7,634 bases of DNA from Bacteroidia bacterium. GTDB taxonomy: Bacteria; Bacteroidota; Bacteroidia; NS11-12g; UBA955. Position numbers and translations under genes: made by a program. The notes under the pieces were generated by a model. That model was not told the DNA's origin. It ran no database searches and saw nothing but the letters and a program-made list of their open reading frames with translations. Location of the stretch: positions 1-7,634 of the forward strand of contig JACMRS010000020.1 in NCBI GenBank assembly GCA_014376345.1, written 5' to 3'. This document shows, piece after piece, positions 1-6,680 of the stretch (the stretch's first letter is position 1; each line of letters starts with the position of its first letter).

Positions 1-82
1 GAGAATCCTCGTGTGTAAGTATCTGGCCATTTGCTACTGCAATGCCTGATATAAATAAAACTGTTAAAATTATTTTTTTCAT
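1..82 (-). CDS. Exported protein, N-terminal fragment (gene continues outside the window)
   Basis: An ATG at 82 opens a reading frame of 27 complete codons that runs off the window edge without a stop. The visible protein is almost entirely a Sec signal peptide: two lysines after Met1, a hydrophobic core (ILTVLFISGIAVA), then Asn-Gly-Gln, with likely cleavage just before Gln20 in the way typical of Bacteroidota secreted and outer-membrane proteins. There is no Cys, so it is not a lipoprotein. After the signal only a few residues (ILTHEDS) can be read, too few to name a family. The ATG lies 9 bp after the stop of the response regulator gene, so the two are very probably co-transcribed. A separate cytoplasmic role is ruled out by the signal peptide, but whether it is a barrel, an enzyme or a periplasmic sensor cannot be told. 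Confidence 0.72.
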   Translation of the reverse strand, partial: MKKIILTVLFISGIAVANGQILTHEDS

Positions 83-91
83 GTAACCTGA

Positions 92-775
92 TTATTGAAA
101 GCTGAAAAGGTAACCATTTCCTTTAATTAATTTAATATGTACCGGTTTATTAGGATTCTCACAAAAGTGTTGCCTGAGGTTGTAAATAAATGTATCTACT
201 GTTCTAGTATTAGGTACTTCATTATAATATTCCCATACATGCTTCAAAAGCTGTTCCTTGGTAATAATTTGTTCGGGATTTGAAGTGAAATATTTCATGA
301 TTATCCATTCTTTTTTGTCAAGGGTAAACTCTCCTTTAACTCCAAATGCCTGATAGCTATCAAAGTTAATCCAGCATTTGCCAAATTCTACACATTCATT
401 TTTTGTTTTAAATGGTTTTGTCAGCTTTCTTACTCTCAAAAGTAATTCTTTAAGATTGAAAGGCTTCTGTAAATAATCATCACCTCCCGCTTTAAGTCCT
501 TCTACCCGGTCTTCAGCTCTTCCTTTGGCGGAAAGAAAAAGTATGGGTGTCATGATTTTTTCAGATCTAAGCTTTTTGCAAAGTGTAATTCCACACATAT
601 TTGGCATCATCACATCTAATACAATGAGATCCGGTTGAAAGCTGATTGTTTTTAAATAACCGGATTCGCCACAATTGGAAACAGCAACCTCAAAATTTTC
701 AGCAGACAAATTAATGCTGAGGAGCTCCTGCATGTGAGGTTCATCATCAATAATCAATACTTTTGCCTTTGACAT
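92..775 (-). CDS. OmpR/PhoB-family two-component response regulator
   Basis: A 227-residue DNA-binding response regulator of normal length for the family. The receiver domain (about residues 4-118) has every key residue: the acidic pair Asp10/Asp11, phospho-acceptor Asp54 in LDVMMPN, Ser82 at the Thr/Ser switch position, Tyr101 and Lys104 in the DDYLQKP motif. The C-terminal winged helix (about 128-227) has the expected recognition helix (TRTVDTFIYNLRQ, 190-202) and the wing motif GNGYLF (219-224). By family knowledge it is phosphorylated by a sensor histidine kinase and binds tandem repeats near promoters. No histidine kinase is visible in the window; it could lie downstream or elsewhere. 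The gene starts 12 bp after the PD40 protein gene and ends 9 bp before an exported-protein gene, so it sits inside a compact operon. Its targets are unknown; the TGTCA repeat at 6567-6582 is one candidate. Confidence 0.95.
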   Translation of the reverse strand: MSKAKVLIIDDEPHMQELLSINLSAENFEVAVSNCGESGYLKTISFQPDLIVLDVMMPNMCGITLCKKLRSEKIMTPILFLSAKGRAEDRVEGLKAGGDDYLQKPFNLKELLLRVRKLTKPFKTKNECVEFGKCWINFDSYQAFGVKGEFTLDKKEWIIMKYFTSNPEQIITKEQLLKHVWEYYNEVPNTRTVDTFIYNLRQHFCENPNKPVHIKLIKGNGYLFSFQ

Positions 776-787
776 TTTCTGAAATTA

Positions 788-1834
788 TTATTCTACCCAG
801 TCTGCAATAAAAAGATTCGTATCTCTTGTCCCGTAATTATTTCTGTTACTGCTGAATGCTAATTTTTTTCCATCGGGAGAAAACATTGGAAAAGCATTGA
901 AATTACTTTGTGTTGTTATCGGTTCTAATCCTGTTCCATCAGTATTTATGCAATATAGCTGAAATTCATAACCGCGTTTTGAAGCATGATTAGAAGAAAA
1001 TATTATTTTGTTTCCTTTAGGTGTGTAGAAAGGTGCCCAGTTTGCTTTTCCGAGATGAGTGATTTGCTTATGGTTTGTTCCATCTGAATTACACGTGTAA
1101 ATTTCCATATCTGTAGGCGCTACAAGTCCCATCCTGAGTAGTTCCTTGTATTCTGCAACAGCTGTGTCGCCAACCGGTCTTGAAGAGCGGTAAACTATTT
1201 GCTTTCCATCAGGTGAAAAAAATGCACCACCATCATATCCAAGTTCGTTTGTAATCTGCTTAAGATTACTTCCGTCAATGTTCATGGTCCATAGCTCAAG
1301 GTCTCCACTTCTGGTACTTGTAAAAACTATCTTATCACCATTTGGAGAAACTGTTGCTTCAGCATCATATCCGAAGGTGTCAGTAAGCTGCCTGATAATT
1401 TTGCCGTTTAAATCTGATACATAAATATCAAACTCAGGAAATATTCCCCATAAATATTTTTTACCAGGAGAATAGGCAGGTGCATTAGGGCAGGTGTCCT
1501 GAAATTTATGAGTTGATGCAAAAAGTATTTCTTTATTGCGCGGAAGAAAATACGAACATGTGGTTCGTCCTCTGCCTGTGCTTATCATAGGTGGCTTATA
1601 GGTTGAATCTTTTTTAGCCTTGCTGATCTCAAGATTAAAAATCTGATCACAGCTAACTCCCCATTTTTTGTTATTGCTTTGAAAGCTCAGGTTTTTATTG
1701 TCGAAGCTGAAATAGGCTTCGGCATTATCGCCTCCATGGGTTAGCTGGGTAATGTTTTTAAGATGTCTTTCACCTTGGGCAAAAGCTGAAGTTGATACGC
1801 AAAGCGCAATTGTAATGATTTTTAAATTTTTCAT
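788..1834 (-). CDS. Secreted TolB-like PD40 beta-propeller protein
   Basis: A 348-residue exported protein. The chosen ATG at 1834 gives a clean signal peptide (MKNLKIITIALCVSTSAFA, cleavage before Gln20). A longer open frame begins at a TTG at 1957, but it would bury this signal 41 residues inside, so it is rejected. The mature protein has WD40-like/PD40 repeats, recognisable as SPDGK-type turns followed by strand motifs: FSFDNKNLSFQS (42-53), SPNGDKIVFTSTR (163-175), SPDGKQIVYRSSR (207-219), TPKGNKIIFSSN (271-282) and SPDGKKLAFSSNR (319-331), each preceded by an 'LT' or 'IT' strand such as LKQIT or RQLT. It resembles TolB's propeller but lacks the TolB N-terminal domain, so it should not be called TolB. 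An insertion at 220-242 precedes the blade starting MEIYTCN. Five cysteines (62, 93, 115, 248, 295) are present in the mature chain. It is probably periplasmic. Its role is unknown; it lies 180 bp after the HmuY lipoprotein gene and 12 bp before the response regulator gene. Confidence 0.88.
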   Translation of the reverse strand: MKNLKIITIALCVSTSAFAQGERHLKNITQLTHGGDNAEAYFSFDNKNLSFQSNNKKWGVSCDQIFNLEISKAKKDSTYKPPMISTGRGRTTCSYFLPRNKEILFASTHKFQDTCPNAPAYSPGKKYLWGIFPEFDIYVSDLNGKIIRQLTDTFGYDAEATVSPNGDKIVFTSTRSGDLELWTMNIDGSNLKQITNELGYDGGAFFSPDGKQIVYRSSRPVGDTAVAEYKELLRMGLVAPTDMEIYTCNSDGTNHKQITHLGKANWAPFYTPKGNKIIFSSNHASKRGYEFQLYCINTDGTGLEPITTQSNFNAFPMFSPDGKKLAFSSNRNNYGTRDTNLFIADWVE

Positions 1835-2014
1835 GCCTGTTGTCAGGGGTTGTCTGTTTTTTAATTTACTGATCTGTGAAATTCCCAAAATTCTTTCCGT
1901 CCGAAGTTGATAATAATATTCTTTTGCTGGAAACAATACAAATCGAATTTGCTGCAAAAAATAATAATTGAATTTTCATCTCGCTGCAATATTGAAGGGT
2001 TACACATAATGTTT

Positions 2015-2986
2015 TTATAGTTTCTGATAATCAAAACAAGGGCTTCCTTTAACCCCTTTTATATTGTAAAAGTCAGTAAAATGAAGTTTGTAAATGTCGC
2101 CGGAAGCGTCTTTAATAAGATAAGTAATATTGCTGTTTATAACATATTTGGACTGCGTAAGATTAAAATATTTCCATTCGAAACCGATCGTATTTGCAGA
2201 TGAAGAATAGGTTGCGGTAAATGCATCATCTTTTGATATTGATTCAAAGGGCTTATTTGAAATTTTTGCAATGCTAATACCCTGATCCCTGTTTGAGAGC
2301 CCACCTACCACATAATATGGAGTAATGGGATTAAGATTATAATAAATATGTCTGTATCTGGTAAGTATAATGTCCCAGCCGTTTCTTTCAGGGGAACAAC
2401 TTACAGTTGATTTTTTGGCAAAAGAATAATATAGCAGACCTTTATTCCCTGATTTGTTTATGGTAACCGTTTCAGGGTTTCCGGAACTGATAGGAGCATA
2501 CATAAAAGTATAGGAATTTTCAGTATTAGTAATGATCCTGAACTTAATATATCTTTCAGCAGCTTTTATTCCAAGGTCTATTATGTAAATCCCTTCTGTG
2601 CTATCCTGCCATTTTCCAAAGGCTGAGCTGTCGCGATCGCCGTTAGGATTATCCCATTTCCACTTAATAGAACCAGCATCAACGGGAAGTTCCCAGCTGG
2701 TTTGTCTGCTATTTCCAACCTGTATTTCATTTCCACCGTTTATATAAATTCCGTATCCGGTTACAGTGTTTTCAAAGGCAATATCCCATGTGTTTAATGC
2801 ATAGGTTTCTATATGTGCATCAGACAGCCGAAAATAAATTACACTATCATAATTTTCACCTAAAGTAAGAGACTCGGAAAGTGTGCTTCCTGCCGGTGGA
2901 AGAGTGAATGGCTTCTCTTCTCTGGTGCAACTGCAAAAGGCAATTGCACTTAGAATCATTATGAAAAATAAATTCTTAGCGCGCAT
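2015..2986 (-). CDS. HmuY-family surface lipoprotein (putative heme-binding)
   Basis: A 323-residue lipoprotein. The N-terminus (MRAKNLFFIMILSAIAFCSC) is a signal peptide with acylated Cys most likely at position 20. The residues after it, Thr-Arg-Glu-Glu, resemble the Bacteroidota lipoprotein export signal (Cys-X-Lys/Arg-acidic-acidic), which predicts display on the outer face of the outer membrane. The rest has the HmuY two-half layout: WDIAFE (67-72), WDIILTRY (204-211) followed by YYVVGGL (224-230), and GDIYKLHFTDFY (296-307). HmuY of Porphyromonas gingivalis is a heme-capturing lipoprotein that passes heme to the receptor HmuR. The three His here are 58, 213 and 302; I cannot map them by eye to the known axial ligands, and other HmuY relatives use Met. 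The ATG overlaps the end of the receptor gene by 11 bp, implying translational coupling and a shared function. It is clearly homologous to the T9SS protein at 5207-6496. Confidence 0.87.
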   Translation of the reverse strand: MRAKNLFFIMILSAIAFCSCTREEKPFTLPPAGSTLSESLTLGENYDSVIYFRLSDAHIETYALNTWDIAFENTVTGYGIYINGGNEIQVGNSRQTSWELPVDAGSIKWKWDNPNGDRDSSAFGKWQDSTEGIYIIDLGIKAAERYIKFRIITNTENSYTFMYAPISSGNPETVTINKSGNKGLLYYSFAKKSTVSCSPERNGWDIILTRYRHIYYNLNPITPYYVVGGLSNRDQGISIAKISNKPFESISKDDAFTATYSSSANTIGFEWKYFNLTQSKYVINSNITYLIKDASGDIYKLHFTDFYNIKGVKGSPCFDYQKL

Positions 2987-5180
2987 TTGATTGAAGCATA
3001 AACTTTAAAGATAGAAAATAGAACCTTCCCATTCCTATTGGCATACTTCCGCCCCCTGAATGGGCACCGCCACTGCTTACAATATTGATATTGCGCAGGT
3101 CGAAAAGGTTTTTAGCGCCTGCTACAATTGTTATCATGTTTTTGGGCATGAAAGATTTTTGAATGCTTAGGTCAGCCATATTGTAAGCAATCACTTTGCT
3201 TTGTGAGGTTGTTCCGTCGCTGTTAATTACATACTGTGGCACACTTCCGTTATGCTTGAAAAATAAATTAGCGCCCCATTTATATTTATCATTATAATAA
3301 CCGATTGTTCCGTTAATTTCACTTGTGTAATTATATCTCGGTAGGTTGTGATAACTGTATTCATAGTTCTGCCTGCCCATTCTGGCATACCCTAAAGAAA
3401 AAGAAACACGTTTGTATTTAAGCGAATTCTCAATCGTAAAGCCATGAGTCTTGTAATTGCCGATATTAAGATAAGTGTAAAGTTGTGTATTGGCGTCCAG
3501 CAATCCTAGATCTATCAGGTTCTTCATTGTGTTATAATATCCTGAAGCGTTTATGCCCACTAATATTTTCCTGATGGTTTTGTTAAAAGAAATGTTGATG
3601 TTGAAATTATCAGAATGCTCTGCTTTAAGATTTTCGTTGCCTTTAATATTGTGGTTTATATCCACAAAGAAAAGACTCAGTTCTTTCAAAGTAGGTGCCC
3701 TGAACCCTCTTCCATAAGATCCTTTAATATCGATATTTTTTGTTAAAAAATACTTGAAATTAAAAGAAGGAATAACAGGTGCACCATAGCGGTCGTTATA
3801 AATAAAACGAAGTCCGGGTTTTAATATCAGTTTCTTTGTAATATTCCAGTCTATAGTTGTAAAAGCGGCGTAATCCTGAATTTGCTGTCTGTTGTTTTCA
3901 AGCCGGTCTCCAGTGCCGGTTTCAATATTAATATCATAGCCGGATTGAATAGTAATCTTTTTGCCGACAGATGTTTTGTAGATACCACGAGCCATCACAA
4001 GATAAAATTTGCTTGTATCCTGATCTGCGTTTCCAGTCATTTCATCTTGTATAGTCAGAAGATCTCTTCGGTACCTGTTCTTCATTCTTTCATATACAGA
4101 ATAAGAGTTTGTTAGCGTAATATTTCTGTTTTTCCCAAAATTGATATCAGTAAAAAGTGTATTGTTAAATCTTATTGTTTTGAAGTAATCGTCAAATGCA
4201 TAAGCCTGCACACTGTTAACTACAGGGACATTTTTAGAAGTAATTAATTCGTTGAAATACTGACTGCTAAGCTTGAATGAAATATTTTTTAAAGTATAAG
4301 AATAGCTTGTGTTTAAGTTGTTCTGGTTTTTTGGCTTCCATTGCATCCATCTCAACTTTGAATCTTCATTTTCGGAGTAACCATTAAAAATATTTTTATT
4401 AGCATCCACTCTTAATGAGCTTCTGTTTTTTTTCACTGAAAAGCCGACATTGGTATTAATAGTTCCTACAGTTTCATAATAGTTACTATAGTTAAATGTG
4501 TTTTGTTTAATGTTCTTTTTAGATATCAGGTTAATTACGCCTCCTAAAGCGTCAGTCCCATAAATAGTACTCATGGGCCCTTCAATAATTTCAACTCTTT
4601 CAATATTTGACAGATTAATCTGGCTTAGGTCTAACTGACCGTCTAATCTGCCTATAATTGGCACACCGTCCTGAAGTATTTTAATATTTTGTCCGCCAAT
4701 CCCCTGAATACTTAACGAGCTTCCAAGAATATTGTCAGTTGATATTCTGATATTAAGCTCAGTCATAAGCAGGTCTTTAAGATTAATTGCGGCGCGGTTT
4801 GCAATTGTTTTTGCGTCAATAATCTTGATTTTTTGTACTGATTTGCTCATAGAGCTCTGTGTAGACTGGCCTGTAATGACAACTTGGTCAAGGATAATGG
4901 TTATAGGTTTTAATTTAACAACAGTACCTTCAGTAATTGTTACTCCTTTAAGGTCGTAAAAGAGTTCTGAATAAACTGTTGCTATACATGTTTTGCAATC
5001 TACAAGAAAAACATACCCGGAGTCGTTGGTGCTTACAACCTTCTTTTTATCCTTGACTGTATAAGTAACAACAGCTCCGTCTATGACTGTTCCTCGTTCT
5101 TCATCTATAATTCTTGCCGTTACCTGCCCGCACAGTTGTTGCGAGCAGAATAACAAAGCAATAAATATAAATGATCTCAT
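2976..5180 (-). CDS. TonB-dependent outer-membrane receptor, HmuR-like
   Basis: A 734-residue receptor that would import a ligand through the outer membrane using TonB-ExbBD energy. In order: signal peptide (1-18, cleavage before Gln19); a carboxypeptidase-regulatory-like beta-sandwich domain (about 19-95); a TonB box at DQVVITG (98-104); a plug (about 105-222) with the hallmark IERVEIIEGPMSTIYGTDALGG ending at Gly214; and a 22-strand barrel ending in the FYFLSLKF strand (720-727). The barrel has FRAP at 493-496 and NENL at 515-518 with His510 between them, the arrangement noted in heme receptors (FRAP/NPNL), though these motifs also occur in other receptors such as cobalamin types. No His occurs before residue 510, so the plug His described for P. 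gingivalis HmuR has no counterpart. The only mature cysteines form a CKTC pair (62-65). It begins 26 bp after the T9SS HmuY-like gene and overlaps the HmuY lipoprotein gene. Heme is the likeliest ligand, by context. Confidence 0.92.
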   Translation of the reverse strand: MRSFIFIALLFCSQQLCGQVTARIIDEERGTVIDGAVVTYTVKDKKKVVSTNDSGYVFLVDCKTCIATVYSELFYDLKGVTITEGTVVKLKPITIILDQVVITGQSTQSSMSKSVQKIKIIDAKTIANRAAINLKDLLMTELNIRISTDNILGSSLSIQGIGGQNIKILQDGVPIIGRLDGQLDLSQINLSNIERVEIIEGPMSTIYGTDALGGVINLISKKNIKQNTFNYSNYYETVGTINTNVGFSVKKNRSSLRVDANKNIFNGYSENEDSKLRWMQWKPKNQNNLNTSYSYTLKNISFKLSSQYFNELITSKNVPVVNSVQAYAFDDYFKTIRFNNTLFTDINFGKNRNITLTNSYSVYERMKNRYRRDLLTIQDEMTGNADQDTSKFYLVMARGIYKTSVGKKITIQSGYDINIETGTGDRLENNRQQIQDYAAFTTIDWNITKKLILKPGLRFIYNDRYGAPVIPSFNFKYFLTKNIDIKGSYGRGFRAPTLKELSLFFVDINHNIKGNENLKAEHSDNFNINISFNKTIRKILVGINASGYYNTMKNLIDLGLLDANTQLYTYLNIGNYKTHGFTIENSLKYKRVSFSLGYARMGRQNYEYSYHNLPRYNYTSEINGTIGYYNDKYKWGANLFFKHNGSVPQYVINSDGTTSQSKVIAYNMADLSIQKSFMPKNMITIVAGAKNLFDLRNINIVSSGGAHSGGGSMPIGMGRFYFLSLKFMLQSNAR

Positions 5181-5206
5181 AATCTTAAATCTTTTTAAAA
5201 GACTGA

Positions 5207-6496
5207 TTAGTTTTTAATGAATTTAGAAATGTACATTTTGTTGTCAGCAAATGCTTTTATCATGTATACACCTGGTGCAAGAGTGCTTACCGGCATAGCA
5301 ATCTGAATAAAACCAGATTCGTTCACAATCTTAGTGATCATAGTTTTACCTGTAATATCAGTAATTTCACATGATGTAATATTCTTATTGTCCATTATAA
5401 CAGTTACAGTTTCAGAAGCCGGGTTAGGATAAACGCTGATGAAGTTGTTTTTTTCAAAACTGTTTACAGAAGAAGTATTAGTGAATACTCTAGTAGAATT
5501 AATAGTGGTTTTACCGGTAGCTGAATAGAAATTATCAGTGAAAGTAATTTTATAAATATCACCTTTAATATTTTTTACAAAATAGGCAAGGCTGTCATCA
5601 AGATAATATTGGAATGTAGCATTATTAAGCAATTTCCAGTTTGAACCGATCGTGCTGATATTAGTTTGGAATTTGTTAAGGTAATTTAAATAATCTACTG
5701 TTCCTGTGTCAACTTTTGAAGCTTTTGCCGCTGTTACACCATAGTTCTGAAGAATGCCCGTCACTTGGTAATAAGTGTTTGTACCGGGTTGTAAACCGTA
5801 ATAGCGTCCAAGAACAAGATCCCATTTTGTGTTATCAGGTTCACGGTTTATCGCTACATTGTTTCTCATAGAATAATATGCAAAATTTCTTTTTTGATAG
5901 TTAGTCATATCTAAAGTAACGCTGCTATCAGCTGAACCATCAAGATTTGAATATCGGAATTTCCAGATTTTAACACCACCTGATGATTTTACCTGTTGAA
6001 TCCAAAGTTTTTTAAATGAAGTGTAGTTTGGATAAGTTCCGAAACCTACAAGATAAAGTGAGTCGCCATCTATTTGACCTGATGAATTATAAACTCCCCA
6101 ACCGTAGCGTGGGTGAAGTTCCGGACCATGGTTAAATGCACCTTTATCCCATGCTGTATCACTGTTAATTAATTCTGCATTTGATTTCCATCCGGTTGTA
6201 TCGAATGTTGACCAGTGAGCGATACCACCTTTGCGGTATGGATGAATATGTACACCATTTGAATGATTGGCTGTAATTCCATAAAATCTGCCGTCGAAAT
6301 TACCCGGAGCAGAAAAGCCAAGATCCCAGTTTCTAACCTGAGCGCTGTCGATAACACCATTTTCAACACTGTAATAAACTTCATTTTTATATGAAGGTGA
6401 TCCAGAGCCCATAATCAGCACATCTGTTCTTTTCTGTTGTGCATTTGCCTGACTCATTACAAGCAAGCCGAGAGTGAAAGTAATTATTTTGTTCAT
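5207..6496 (-). CDS. HmuY-like protein with T9SS type A C-terminal sorting domain
   Basis: A 429-residue protein starting at the ATG at 6496, which gives a signal peptide (cleavage ANA|QQ, before Gln20). The frame stays open to a TTG at 6523, but that codon lies inside the predicted promoter element, so it is rejected. Residues 24-340 are HmuY-like: NWDLGF (56-61), WDLVLGRYYG (225-234), YYQVTGIL (242-249) and GDIYKITFTD (312-321) match WDIAF, WDIILTRY, YYVVGGL and GDIYKLHFTD of the lipoprotein encoded at 2015-2986. Residues 355-429 are a T9SS type A domain: VYPNPAS, then LAPGVYMIKA and a final KFIKN. This predicts passage through the T9SS and attachment to the cell surface or release after the domain is cut off. 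All six His (78, 83, 85, 94, 123, 128) lie in one stretch, candidate heme or metal ligands. It is the first gene of the receptor operon. Confidence 0.88.
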   Translation of the reverse strand: MNKIITFTLGLLVMSQANAQQKRTDVLIMGSGSPSYKNEVYYSVENGVIDSAQVRNWDLGFSAPGNFDGRFYGITANHSNGVHIHPYRKGGIAHWSTFDTTGWKSNAELINSDTAWDKGAFNHGPELHPRYGWGVYNSSGQIDGDSLYLVGFGTYPNYTSFKKLWIQQVKSSGGVKIWKFRYSNLDGSADSSVTLDMTNYQKRNFAYYSMRNNVAINREPDNTKWDLVLGRYYGLQPGTNTYYQVTGILQNYGVTAAKASKVDTGTVDYLNYLNKFQTNISTIGSNWKLLNNATFQYYLDDSLAYFVKNIKGDIYKITFTDNFYSATGKTTINSTRVFTNTSSVNSFEKNNFISVYPNPASETVTVIMDNKNITSCEITDITGKTMITKIVNESGFIQIAMPVSTLAPGVYMIKAFADNKMYISKFIKN

Positions 6497-6520
6497 TATG
6501 ATTTGTTTTTTTAATTGCCG

Positions 6521-6528
6521 CAAAAGTA
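6521..6528 (-). promoter_or_regulatory. Bacteroidota-type -7 promoter element for the HmuY/receptor operon
   Basis: On the minus strand the sequence TACTTTTG is a perfect match to TAnnTTTG, the -7 element recognised by the Bacteroidota primary sigma factor. It ends 24 bp before the ATG at 6496, which predicts transcription starting near 6514 and a short A-rich leader of under 20 bases. A good TTTG-type -33 element is not present at the usual distance; only a weak TTTA lies at 6548-6545. A weak -33 would fit a promoter that needs an activator. An AT-rich inverted repeat (ATTAT-AA-ATAAT, 6528-6539) abuts its upstream edge. Confidence 0.6.
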
Positions 6529-6549
6529 TTATTTATAATTGTTCTAAAT

Positions 6550-6582
6550 TGTCATATTTTGCGTTCTGACATAAGTTTGACA
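6550..6582 (-). promoter_or_regulatory. Tandem TGTCA repeat, possible response-regulator operator
   Basis: Read on the minus strand, ATGTCAAAC is followed by ATGTCAGAAC with TGTCA starting at 6582 and again at 6571, a spacing of exactly 11 bp (TGTCA-N6-TGTCA). A third copy, in the opposite orientation, lies at 6550-6554. OmpR/PhoB-family regulators bind direct repeats spaced by one helical turn, and the enterobacterial PhoB box has this same TGTCA-N6-TGTCA pattern. The repeat lies about 40 bp upstream of the TACTTTTG element, a fitting site for an activator. Binding by the regulator encoded at 92-775 is inference only. Confidence 0.4.
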
Positions 6583-6680
6583 TTGAGCTGTTTTGTTCCC
6601 TATTTGTCCTGAATTTTTAAGATTGGTTAATGTAAACCTGATCTTGTATTAACTGCGACAACGTAAAACACATAATTAAA

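Noticed and set aside
1841..1854. GACAAC repeat spaced 10 bp on the minus strand just before the PD40 start codon
   Set aside because: It sits in the immediate leader, not at an operator position, and differs in spacing and sequence from the TGTCA repeat at 6567-6582.
1835..1957. N-terminal extension of the PD40 protein from a TTG start
   Set aside because: It would place a clear signal peptide 41 residues inside the protein; the ATG at 1834 gives a normal exported protein.
1951..1989. GCTGCAA direct repeat (1951-1957 and 1983-1989) in the gap after the lipoprotein gene
   Set aside because: Two seven-base copies 32 bp apart without a nearby promoter match; too weak to call a site.
3882..4115. 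77-codon open frame on the plus strand
   Set aside because: It lies antisense within the receptor barrel, has no domain pattern or leader signal, and is best explained as a shadow.
4732..4959. 75-codon open frame on the plus strand
   Set aside because: It is antisense to the receptor's N-terminal and plug region; its hydrophobic look comes from the complement of that coding sequence.
5181..5206. Search for a terminator or promoter between the T9SS gene and the receptor gene
   Set aside because: The 26-bp gap has no hairpin and no TAnnTTTG element, consistent with one operon.
6169..6384. 71-codon open frame on the minus strand
   Set aside because: It is an alternative frame inside the T9SS HmuY-like gene and resembles no family.
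6497..6523. N-terminal extension of the T9SS protein from a TTG start
   Set aside because: The TTG lies inside the predicted TACTTTTG promoter element, and the ATG at 6496 yields a standard signal peptide.
6528..6539. Possible Fur-type operator (ATTAT-AA-ATAAT inverted repeat)
   Set aside because: The arms are only five bases and pure A/T in an AT-rich region, and they do not match the Fur consensus well enough to call.
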